41,925 bases of DNA from JBFELO01 sp041552055 (GTDB taxonomy: Bacteria; Acidobacteriota; Thermoanaerobaculia; Thermoanaerobaculales; Sulfomarinibacteraceae), in the NCBI GenBank assembly GCA_041552055.1, contig JBFELO010000026.1:1-41925 (forward strand), read 5' to 3'. This document shows positions 9,009 to 17,117 of the stretch, piece after piece. The position numbers and the translations under genes were made by a program. The stretch's first letter is position 1, and each line of letters opens with the position of its first letter. The notes beneath the pieces are model-generated. The model was not told where the DNA came from and searched no databases. It was given only the letters and a program-made list of their open reading frames with translations.

Positions 9009-10673
9009 ATGATGACGGGCGAACCGAGCCGAGACTCTGTGTCCACTGCCGCCGCGGCGACCGGTCCACTACCCGTCGCGAGCAGACCCCTGCAGCCACC
9101 CCAGATCTCTTCTCGGTCCAGACGGATCACCGCGCTCCGCGTCGCGAGCCAAGCGGCGTTCACGACGCTGTTCGTCGGTCTCCTGATCGGCGCCAGCGTC
9201 GCCGGGGCCGAGGCCGTTCTCACCAACCGCTTCTTCTTCGCCATCGACCCACTGCTCGCGCTGACCGAGTCGTTGGCGACGCGAACCGTGGTGGTCGGCG
9301 CCGCGATCGCTCTCGTTCCCCTGGCCCTGACGCTCGTGTTGGGGCGGTTCTTCTGCGGCTGGGTCTGCCCGATGGGGGCGATCAACCATGTCGTATCGTG
9401 GTCGGCGTTCAGAATGGGGCACCGGCCGGCCGGCATCGACCGGCGCTGGCTGAAGGTGAAATACCTGCTCCTCGCCGCGGTCGTGGTGATGGCTGCTGGC
9501 GGCTCTCGGATGGGGACGTTGCTCGATCCCGTCGCCCTCTTGAATCGGAGCCTGTCCACCTTCGTACTCCCCGCCACCGGAGTGTTCGTAAACCCGTGGT
9601 CTCTCCCGCCTGCTGAGGAGTCCCCGACTCCCGACGAACCACGTCCGCAGTTGCTGCAGGCTGCCGCCGTTCCCTCTCCACCGCCACCGTCACGGCTCGT
9701 GGCGCACGCCACCGGCATCGGCGTACTGTTCGTCGCGATCGTTCTCCTGAACCTCCACAGGCGGCGGTTGTTCTGCAACGCGCTGTGCCCTCTCGGCGCC
9801 ATGTACGGGCTCGCGGCTCGCTTTTCGCTGTTGCGGGTACGGACCGGCGACAGCTGTGCCGAGTGCGGCACCTGCGCGCAAGGATGCCCTTCCCAGGATG
9901 GGCCTTCCGGGGAACACGCGTCGCAGGACTGTCTGCTGTGCCTGAACTGCGTCGACGATTGCCCGGTCGGCGCGGCAGAGCTGCGCCCGGCCACCGCCGC
10001 CGATCCGCCGGCTGTTCCTTTCGACGTCGGTCGCCGAAAGGTTTTCGCCTCGGTGGCCGCCGGCCTGGGTTTCACGGCCATGGCGGCGCTCGCGCCGGAG
10101 GGGCGGGCACGGGATCGTCGATTCCTGCGACCGCCCGGCGCCCTGGCGGAGGCGGAGTTCCTGAGCCGCTGCATTCGCTGCGGGCAGTGCGCCCAGGCAT
10201 GTCCCACCGGCTTCATCCAGCCGGCGGGACTGGAGACCGGACCCGACGGTCTGTGGACACCGGTGGTGAGCGCGGCGGTCGGTTATTGCGCGTGGGCCTG
10301 CAACCAGTGCACACGGGTGTGCCCGACCGGAGCGCTCCAGCCGCTGCCGCTGGCCGAGAAGCGTGCGTTCAAGATCGGCACCGCGGTGGTGGACCGCTCG
10401 CGCTGCTACACCTGGGCCGACGGGATGAACTGCACCGCGTGCGCCGACCGCTGCCCGGTGCCGGGCAACGCGATCCGCTTCCAAGAGGGAGCGGTGTGGA
10501 GCTTCGCGGGCGAGCGTGTGATCGTCAAACGGATCCACGTGACGTCGGACCTGTGCACAGGGTGCGGGATCTGCGAGCACGCCTGCCCGCGATTCGACGC
10601 CCCCGGAATCGTCGTCGGCTGCGGCGATGAGCGGCGCGAGAATGCCTTCGAGTCCCTGGTCCGCACGGGGTAG
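9009..10673 (+). CDS. NapH-NapG-like fusion: membrane quinol-dehydrogenase polyferredoxin (554 aa)
   Basis: Predicted electron-transfer protein that passes electrons from membrane quinol to an exported acceptor, as NapGH does for periplasmic nitrate reductase. Residues ~40-270 are NapH-like: membrane segments near 45-65, 95-115, 150-165 and 232-250, and the two conserved CxxxCP motifs FCGWVCPMGA (~116-124) and FCNALCPLGA (~256-264). Two ferredoxin-type clusters follow (C283-C293 and C308-C318). From ~342 the protein resembles NapG, starting with an internal twin-arginine-like GRRKVFAS and an apolar stretch, then RPPGALAEAEF and CIRCGQCAQACP (~388-399), and further Cys motifs at ~427-438, 466-482 and 516-526. 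GGAGG at 8997-9001 supports ATG 9009. Neighbouring gene: the Tat QueG-like protein, its likely partner. Confidence 0.85.
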   Translation: MMTGEPSRDSVSTAAAATGPLPVASRPLQPPQISSRSRRITALRVASQAAFTTLFVGLLIGASVAGAEAVLTNRFFFAIDPLLALTESLATRTVVVGAAIALVPLALTLVLGRFFCGWVCPMGAINHVVSWSAFRMGHRPAGIDRRWLKVKYLLLAAVVVMAAGGSRMGTLLDPVALLNRSLSTFVLPATGVFVNPWSLPPAEESPTPDEPRPQLLQAAAVPSPPPPSRLVAHATGIGVLFVAIVLLNLHRRRLFCNALCPLGAMYGLAARFSLLRVRTGDSCAECGTCAQGCPSQDGPSGEHASQDCLLCLNCVDDCPVGAAELRPATAADPPAVPFDVGRRKVFASVAAGLGFTAMAALAPEGRARDRRFLRPPGALAEAEFLSRCIRCGQCAQACPTGFIQPAGLETGPDGLWTPVVSAAVGYCAWACNQCTRVCPTGALQPLPLAEKRAFKIGTAVVDRSRCYTWADGMNCTACADRCPVPGNAIRFQEGAVWSFAGERVIVKRIHVTSDLCTGCGICEHACPRFDAPGIVVGCGDERRENAFESLVRTG

Positions 10674-10761
10674 TCGGTTCCCGCCGCCGTCGGCCCTCCC
10701 GGTTGGCCGGACTCACGGTAGACGAGGAAACGGTCCACGCGGAAGCCCCAACCGTCGCGTG

Positions 10762-13700
10762 TTACCGGAGGTTGACCAGAAAGCTCTTGATCTCGTGTGC
10801 CAACACGGTAAACCGGAGTCGATTGCCCTCGAAGGCCGCATCGCCGACCCTCCGCTCGAGTAGATCGACCTCGATGGCCGATTCGATCTCGTCCGGCAGT
10901 CTCACCGAGCCTTCGACGTCGTTCCCGAGAGACTCCACCAATCGGAGCACGATTCCCTGGCCGTCCTCGGCTCGCTTGATCGCCGTGAGCACGACGCCGT
11001 CACCGTCGATTGCGAAGAACGACCGAGATTCGTGGAGACCGCCGTCCCGGGGCTCCATCACCAACGGGACCAGCGGCAGGTTCATCTCCCGGGCGAGCTC
11101 GACGGTGCGCGCGTCCCGCCACGAGCCGGCGTGCGGGTAGACCGCGTACGCCATCTGCTGCCTGCCCCGATCGGCGAACGGATCAGGCCACAGGGGCGAC
11201 GTCAGGCCGGTCAGCCTCATGGTCGAGCCCAGCGTGTCCATGCCGTACTTGCCGTCGTTGAACAGGCTGATACCGTGGCCGTCGCCGCTGATGTCGGCCC
11301 AACGATGGACCGAGACCTCGAACCGGGCCTTCTCGGCCGGCGTGTCGCGTCGCGTCGTACGTTGAATCGATGCGTAGGGGATCTCGTAGGTCGCCACATC
11401 GCTGTCGACGGCGAACGGAAACGCCACCTTCAACAGAGTGTGGTCTTCCCACCAGTCCACCGCCAGGTTCATGTCCACCTGCGGTCGGTCGGCGTAGAGG
11501 GTGATCTCCAGGGTGAAGAAGGATGAGGGGAAGCCCTCGGTGGGCGCACGGTTGGCCTTGGAGAGACCGAGAAAGCTCTTCCGCACCCGGATTGTGAGCG
11601 CCAGCGGCGAGCGGTCGATCAGCTCGATCGAGTCGGCGCGATCCAGCGTCCAGCTCCGCCCGGTGTAGCCGATGTTCCAGGCGTCCCAGTACGACGGCAG
11701 GTTTTCGTGCAGCTGGATGACGTTGCCGTGCTCTCCATCGGCCAGGATTTCCCTCCCTTGCTCCTTGTCGTGAATCGACGCGATGTTCCCGGTCTTCGGG
11801 TCGACGCTCACACGCAGGAATCGGTTTTCGATCGTGAAGTCGTCGTGATGCAGCGAAGTCGCCGCCACGCGGTTGCCGGGACGCAGGTGGAACAACACTG
11901 TACCGAGCGACGGCACCGGGCTCGCCATGAAGTGGAGACTCCGGTCGAGGCCGTCGTCGCTGGTGACCACGGCGGCCGGCAGCACGACGCCATCCCCGTC
12001 GAGCACCTCCAACCGCTCCGGCGCGTGCACGGGCAGCGGAATCGTCACCAGCCCGCCACGCGCCCACGACAGGGGGTTGAAGACCAGCACCCCCCGCCAG
12101 TCGTCTTCCGGTACCGCCACCCCCTCGGCCATCACCGACAGCGACTCGTCGATCACGCGTCCCGCCAGCTTGCGGACGAGTTCGTAGTCGGCCTCGGCGT
12201 CGCGAAACACCGGGGTGATGCTCGAGCCGGGCAGGATGTCGTGGAACTGGTTGAGCAGGAGCAGTTCCCAGGCGCGCACCAGATGCTCCGCAGGGTACCT
12301 GCCGCCCATCACGTGCGCGATCGAGGCGGCCTTCTCCGCGGTCTCAAGCAGCGCCTCGCCCTCGCGGTTCCCCCGTTTCGTCTTGGCCTGGGTGGTCAGT
12401 GTTCCTCGGTGATTCTCGAGGTAGAGCTCGTCTCGCCACACCGGCAGCGCGCTCAGATCGCGCTCCAACAGCCCGGCCATGAACTCGCTGGCGCGCCCCA
12501 GCTCCAATTGCGGGAACACAGGCTGCTGCTGGAGCATCCGCACCCGCTGCAGGATCTCTCGGTTGGGCCCACCGCCGTGGTTGCCGACACCGTAGAGCAC
12601 CAGAACCTCGTCCAGGCCGGTGTTGCGCTCGAAGCGCATGAGCTGGTCTACCAGGCGTTCCGGCTGCATGCGCTCGACGTAGGACCCGGTGGGAAAGTAG
12701 GTCAGGATCCGGCTGCCGTCGGGCGCCTCCCACCAGAACAGGTGGTGAGGAAAGACGGTGGTGTCGTTCCAGCTGATCTTCTGGGTGATGAACGCCCTGA
12801 TCCCCGCCTTCGAGTAGAGCTGAGGCATGTTCCAGTTGTAGCCGAAGGAGTCCGGGTTCCAGCCGAGCCACACCTCGGCGCCGAACCGGTCCTTGAAGTA
12901 CCGCTGGGCGAGCAGGAACTGACGCGTCCAGCTCTCGCCCCCCGGGATGTTGCAGTCGGGCTCGGACCACATGCCGCCGACCACCTCCCAGTTCCCTGTT
13001 TTCTCCGCCGCCTGGATCTTCCCGAAAAGATCGCGATCGTTCTCCTCGACCCACGTGTAGGCCTGGGCCTGGCTCTGGGCGAACACCAGGTCGGGGAACT
13101 CGGCCGCGTTCTCGAGCACCGAGCGAAAGGTGTTGACCGCGATCTGCACCGTCTCGTCGGTACGCCACAGCCAGGCGAGATCGATGTGCGCGTTGGCGAC
13201 GGCATGGATCGTGAACCGCTTGCAGAACTTCCCCACCGGAGCGACAGCCGCGTAGACCCGGTCGATCGATGTCAGAAGCTCATCGCGGTCGCCGGATGCG
13301 AGGGCTTCCAGGTCGAGCTCCGATGCGGCGTCGCCGAGCACGGCTCTGAGTCGACCGCGTTCCTCGGGCTTGATCGCCGACCGGTCGATGTCCTCGAGCC
13401 AGACTCTCTCGGCAAGCCGACCGCTGGGTGTCCACGGTCGCAGCATGCGATCGCCGGTGTCCAGGTTGACGATCAGCGCCTCGAGAAGTCGACGCATCGG
13501 CTCGGCGACGTCCACCACCAGCTCCGCCGAGTTGAATGAGACCTCCCTGGTCGCGTCGAGGAACTCATGAGGGGGATAGATCCCGGGATTGGTGACCAGG
13601 AGTCGCACCTCGTACTCCCGGCCCGCCTCCGCATCCTCGGTCAGGACGATCTCGGGATAGTCCATGCGGCGTGTCGCGCGATCGACTCGGGGCAGACGTG

Positions 13701-14052
13701 CCGTTTCGTTTCCGTCGATGGACACGCGGACGACGTGGTCGACCGGACCCGAGATCGACAGCCGGAGCCGAGCCCGCCCTCCGGTGATCCTGGTCCCGGC
13801 AAACACGTCGGGGATCCTGACTGTTCGCCTGAACTCGCTCGTGGTGGCGCGCACCCTCGCGCGCAGCGTGACCGTCTTCCAGGCACTCTCTTCGGCATCG
13901 ATCTCGCGGTAGTCCCACTGCTCCAGCTCACCGTGCGTCGCAGCTGTCAGGACAGCCACCGCCCGCCCAACGGGCTCTTCCTCGTTGGCGATGACGACCG
14001 CCGACAGGGCGACCACCGCGACCAGAATCGCCGACAATTTGGCGAGGTTCAT
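10762..14052 (-). CDS. GH38 alpha-mannosidase, exported (1096 aa)
   Basis: Glycoside hydrolase family 38 retaining alpha-mannosidase, dependent on a divalent metal. The N-terminus after ATG 14052 carries a signal peptide (residues ~1-22, MNLAKLSAIL...). A non-catalytic N-terminal domain (~30-275) precedes the catalytic domain. Metal ligands are in NAHIDLAW (H289, D291), the nucleophile is D401 in GWNPDSFGYNW, and a further family motif is VGNHGGGP (~468). The C-terminal ~500 residues are the GH38 middle and beta-sandwich domains. The start is chosen from a GGAGG-type site a few bases upstream; an ATG four codons earlier is also possible. The upstream 115-base gap has a perfect 12-base palindrome. 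With the adjacent GH63-like enzyme it suggests use of mannose-containing glycans. Confidence 0.92.
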   Translation of the reverse strand: MNLAKLSAILVAVVALSAVVIANEEEPVGRAVAVLTAATHGELEQWDYREIDAEESAWKTVTLRARVRATTSEFRRTVRIPDVFAGTRITGGRARLRLSISGPVDHVVRVSIDGNETARLPRVDRATRRMDYPEIVLTEDAEAGREYEVRLLVTNPGIYPPHEFLDATREVSFNSAELVVDVAEPMRRLLEALIVNLDTGDRMLRPWTPSGRLAERVWLEDIDRSAIKPEERGRLRAVLGDAASELDLEALASGDRDELLTSIDRVYAAVAPVGKFCKRFTIHAVANAHIDLAWLWRTDETVQIAVNTFRSVLENAAEFPDLVFAQSQAQAYTWVEENDRDLFGKIQAAEKTGNWEVVGGMWSEPDCNIPGGESWTRQFLLAQRYFKDRFGAEVWLGWNPDSFGYNWNMPQLYSKAGIRAFITQKISWNDTTVFPHHLFWWEAPDGSRILTYFPTGSYVERMQPERLVDQLMRFERNTGLDEVLVLYGVGNHGGGPNREILQRVRMLQQQPVFPQLELGRASEFMAGLLERDLSALPVWRDELYLENHRGTLTTQAKTKRGNREGEALLETAEKAASIAHVMGGRYPAEHLVRAWELLLLNQFHDILPGSSITPVFRDAEADYELVRKLAGRVIDESLSVMAEGVAVPEDDWRGVLVFNPLSWARGGLVTIPLPVHAPERLEVLDGDGVVLPAAVVTSDDGLDRSLHFMASPVPSLGTVLFHLRPGNRVAATSLHHDDFTIENRFLRVSVDPKTGNIASIHDKEQGREILADGEHGNVIQLHENLPSYWDAWNIGYTGRSWTLDRADSIELIDRSPLALTIRVRKSFLGLSKANRAPTEGFPSSFFTLEITLYADRPQVDMNLAVDWWEDHTLLKVAFPFAVDSDVATYEIPYASIQRTTRRDTPAEKARFEVSVHRWADISGDGHGISLFNDGKYGMDTLGSTMRLTGLTSPLWPDPFADRGRQQMAYAVYPHAGSWRDARTVELAREMNLPLVPLVMEPRDGGLHESRSFFAIDGDGVVLTAIKRAEDGQGIVLRLVESLGNDVEGSVRLPDEIESAIEVDLLERRVGDAAFEGNRLRFTVLAHEIKSFLVNLR

Positions 14053-14110
14053 TTCCCCTCCCATGTCTTTCGCGAGATGTTCTTGCACGTCAGTCGGTCC
14101 AGTGTACCGA

Positions 14111-14122
14111 TTCACGCGTGAA
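14111..14122. promoter_or_regulatory. perfect palindrome upstream of the GH38 gene
   Basis: TTCACGCGTGAA is a perfect 12-base dyad with a central CG, lying 59-70 bases before the ATG of the alpha-mannosidase gene on the minus strand, within the 115-base gap after the GH63-like gene. Central-CG palindromes of this size are typical of LacI-family operators, but no LacI gene is in the window. Candidate operator only. Confidence 0.4.
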
Positions 14123-14167
14123 CGCCGCGAACCTGGACAATGCTGCGCGTCGACGCCGCGTCATCCG

Positions 14168-16087
14168 TTAATCCGAGATGGGAATCTCCGGCGCTGGCAT
14201 CGCGCCCGATTCGACAAAGGCCATGATGCCGAGCAGCGCGCCCCAGGAGTGGAAGCGATCGCTCGACAGGCGCTCATCGTCACCGGTTCCCTGGATGGAG
14301 GAGTAGTTCTCGCTCACATAGCCCTTGCGCTGCCACTCTCCGAGCAGCAGGTCAAGCGACTTCGCAGACAGATCGCTCGCCACGTGGAATTGGCCGGCCC
14401 GGCGCAATCCCAGGTACGTCAGGAAGTTGAGCGGGGGCCAAATCGCTCCTCGCCAGTACCGCTGGCTCGGGAACGAAGGGTCGTTGCGCGCAATGGACGG
14501 CAGCACCCACCGACCCCAGAATTCGTCCGGATTCAGCAGGTGTTTGTCGACCATGTCGCGTGCACGGTCTGCCGAAGGCACCCCCGCCAACAACGGGTAG
14601 AACAGCGTCGGCGACAGGCGGTGCGACAGCTCGCCGGTGTCGGTGCGGCGGTTCAGATAAAGGCCGACCTCGTCGTCCCACAACGACTCCATCCTGGTCC
14701 GCAGGAGCGCCGCTCGCTCGCGCAGCTCCTGAGCCTCGGCATCGTGGCCGAGCACGTCCGCCATCTCGGCCAGCGCCTCGGAGTCGGCGATCACCAGGCT
14801 GGTGAGGCCCACGTCCTGCAGCTCGAGGATATGTCTGGACGGGTTGAACGGCACACCCTCGTACATGGGCGAGTCGTCCATGCCGGACTCGTATCCGGCC
14901 GTGCGTTTGGTCTGGGTGGCGGGCTCCTGGAACGGGTTCTTGGCCGGGTGCGATCCGTAGCTGAGGAGTCCGTCATTCATGCGTCGCGTCACCCACCACC
15001 GGTTCCACGCGAGCAGGCCGTCAAAGGTCGCCTCGAGAAACCACCGCTCCGGAAAGCGCTTGAAGACCTCGCGCACCATGAGCCCGCCCACCGGTGGCTG
15101 GGAGCGATCCCACGACTTGCTGCCGTTGCCGCGGTTGTCGTTCGGGACGAAGCCCTCCTCGGTGGCGCCGGCGAGATGTTCGAGGACGTTGGCGATCGCC
15201 AGGTCGCGGCTCGAAAGGGCCGTCATGTAGGCGAGGAAGAAGTTGTCCCAACCGAACAGGCAGTAGCCGCCGTACTCCTCGTTCCACAGCCGGCCGACGG
15301 TGGACACCACGCGGTCGTGTCGAGGCTCGTAGATCGTGTTCCAGGCGATGCCCGACTGAACGGCGAGGTAGCCTTCTGCCAGGTGCCCGTGGGCCGCGGC
15401 TTCGCGCTGCAGGCTGGCTCGCTGGCGCGCGATCAGCCGGCGGACCTGCTCCTCCGAGCGCATGGAACCGGTGGAAATTCCGATCGGACCTCCGAGCGTG
15501 AGCACCAGGTACGGTGTCGCCGTCTGGACGTAGAAGTCCTCCTCGTGCTCCCCCGTGATGAAGACGTCGAAGAACCGTGACGGTGTGGTCGCACGAAGAT
15601 GGTTGCCACCAGACCTCTCGAGACTCCCCGGCCGGTTCCAGAAGACGGCGCTCTCGACCACCAGCTTGACCGGCATGGCTGGCTCGGCGAGGGGCGTGAT
15701 CAGGATGACCAGGTCTTCGCCCACGTGCGCCGACTCGACGCGCGCGCCGAGCTGCTGCCAGCGGATCTCGAGCTCGGTGTAGCGGCCGTCGTAGGCGTGC
15801 AGACCGGGCCGAATCTGCTCGGCGCCGTCGACGCGACGGCCGATGAGCCCCTCGCGCAGGTAGTCTTCGTCGAGCCACGCCACCTGCTTGAACGCGAGGT
15901 TGATCCCGAACCCCTCGGGCAGGACCACGTGTGTCAGCACGCTGCGGGAGTTCCAGGTGTTCCACCCCTGGATGAGCCTGGTCTTGATCTCTTGATACTC
16001 GGGAGGTAAACCAGTGGCGGCTCCTCCGGTGGTCGCCCACGGGCCGGCTGCAACCACGAGCGACCACATCACGAATCCTCGTATCAC
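14168..16087 (-). CDS. GH63-like (alpha/alpha)6 glycoside hydrolase, exported (639 aa)
   Basis: Inverting glycosidase with the GH63/GH15-type barrel, a fold used for alpha-glucosyl and alpha-mannosyl linkages. GTG 16087 is chosen because AGGAG at 16095-16099 gives a 7-base spacer; the protein then starts with a short signal peptide (IRGFVMWSLVVAAG...). Family signatures include FGWDNFF, SWDRSQPPVGG, SGMDDSPMYE (general-acid region), SQRYWRGAIWPPLNFL and the C-terminal NYSSIQGTG segment; aspartates in WDRSQPP and GMDDSP and a C-terminal glutamate are the likely catalytic carboxylates. The N-terminal ~200 residues form a beta-sandwich-like domain. It lies between the esterase and the alpha-mannosidase on the same strand (gaps 128 and 115 bases). 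Specificity cannot be assigned. Confidence 0.82.
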   Translation of the reverse strand: MIRGFVMWSLVVAAGPWATTGGAATGLPPEYQEIKTRLIQGWNTWNSRSVLTHVVLPEGFGINLAFKQVAWLDEDYLREGLIGRRVDGAEQIRPGLHAYDGRYTELEIRWQQLGARVESAHVGEDLVILITPLAEPAMPVKLVVESAVFWNRPGSLERSGGNHLRATTPSRFFDVFITGEHEEDFYVQTATPYLVLTLGGPIGISTGSMRSEEQVRRLIARQRASLQREAAAHGHLAEGYLAVQSGIAWNTIYEPRHDRVVSTVGRLWNEEYGGYCLFGWDNFFLAYMTALSSRDLAIANVLEHLAGATEEGFVPNDNRGNGSKSWDRSQPPVGGLMVREVFKRFPERWFLEATFDGLLAWNRWWVTRRMNDGLLSYGSHPAKNPFQEPATQTKRTAGYESGMDDSPMYEGVPFNPSRHILELQDVGLTSLVIADSEALAEMADVLGHDAEAQELRERAALLRTRMESLWDDEVGLYLNRRTDTGELSHRLSPTLFYPLLAGVPSADRARDMVDKHLLNPDEFWGRWVLPSIARNDPSFPSQRYWRGAIWPPLNFLTYLGLRRAGQFHVASDLSAKSLDLLLGEWQRKGYVSENYSSIQGTGDDERLSSDRFHSWGALLGIMAFVESGAMPAPEIPISD

Positions 16088-16215
16088 GGTGCTTCTCCTG
16101 TCGCGCACGGCACGCTCCTCAGGCCTGGTGGATCGGCTTTTCGAGGTTCTCGAACACACCTGCAACCATGACCGACGGAACCTCGCGACACCGGAATTCG
16201 TCTGGATACGCCTCT

Positions 16216-17088
16216 CTACCGCCTCCGAATCCAATCAGCGACCAAATCCAACCACTGCGCGGTACCGTCTTCCGGCCGACCAGGGCCGAATCCGTGGCCT
16301 CCCCTGGCAAAGAAGTGCAGCTCCACATCCTGGCCGGCGGCTCGCAGTGCCTCGGCGTACGCCTCCGACTCACTGATCGGAACCAGCTCGTCGTCGTAGG
16401 CATGGACGAGAAAGGCCGGAGGGGTGGCACCGGTGATGTTGTCCGTCAGTGAGAACTGCCGCACCTCCTCCGCCGTCATGGCGCGATGAAACAGGGTCTC
16501 CTCCAGCCACTTCCGGTTCTCGGCAGCCATGGTGACCGGCGGATAGACCAGGGCCGAGAAGCTCGGGTTCTCATCCCCGTTCTCCGATTGCAGGACGCTC
16601 ACGCTTGCCGCCAGATGAGCTCCGGCGGAGAAACCCAAGACCCCGATCTTCGCGGGGTCGAAGCCATGAGTCTCGGCCTTGGACCGCATGAGGCTGAGCG
16701 CCTTGCGCGTGTCGGCCATGGGCACGAGATGGGGATGGTCGGACGCCTCTACCAGCGGTAGTCGATACTTCAAGACCGCGGCGGTGATGCCCTGTGATGA
16801 CAGGTACTCGGCAATCAACTGTCCCTCGGCCACGATGGACTCCACCTCGTACCCGCCCCCGGGAAGAATGATCACCGCCCTGCCGGAGTTCTCTCCCCGG
16901 GCGTGGTACATCGTCAGCGTGGGTTGGGTGACGTTCTTTGCACACGGAACTCCCCACTCCTCCTTCACATATTCCTGGAGGGAGTTCTCCAAGTGATAGG
17001 GTGGCCGTCCTTCCCAGATTTCTATGACTTCTCCGGCACCGAGTGGCTGCACCCAGAGTGCGACCAGCAGCATGATGAACCGCCTCAT
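16216..17088 (-). CDS. exported alpha/beta-hydrolase, carbohydrate-esterase-like (290 aa)
   Basis: Secreted serine esterase of the alpha/beta-hydrolase fold, similar in layout to the BD-FAE/acetyl-xylan-esterase and dienelactone-hydrolase-type proteins found in polysaccharide loci. ATG 17088 gives a signal peptide (MRRFIMLLVALWVQPLGAG). Visible motifs are the oxyanion loop ILPGGGY (~residue 74), the nucleophile elbow LGFSAGAH (~148-155), the acid in HAYDDE and the histidine in GGHGFG. It starts 29 bases after the stop of the TPR sulfatase-like gene and precedes the GH63-like gene, so it is probably cotranscribed with both and may deacylate the same glycan. Alternative: a peptidase S9-like hydrolase; the short length argues against that. 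Confidence 0.82.
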   Translation of the reverse strand: MRRFIMLLVALWVQPLGAGEVIEIWEGRPPYHLENSLQEYVKEEWGVPCAKNVTQPTLTMYHARGENSGRAVIILPGGGYEVESIVAEGQLIAEYLSSQGITAAVLKYRLPLVEASDHPHLVPMADTRKALSLMRSKAETHGFDPAKIGVLGFSAGAHLAASVSVLQSENGDENPSFSALVYPPVTMAAENRKWLEETLFHRAMTAEEVRQFSLTDNITGATPPAFLVHAYDDELVPISESEAYAEALRAAGQDVELHFFARGGHGFGPGRPEDGTAQWLDLVADWIRRR

Positions 17089-17117
17089 ATGCCCCCTTCC
17101 AACTTCACGCGCCCGGA

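Noticed and set aside
10674..10761. Bidirectional terminator between convergent genes
   Set aside because: Only a 5-base-pair CGGCC/GGCCG stem with a 9-base loop near 10690-10710 was found; too weak to call.
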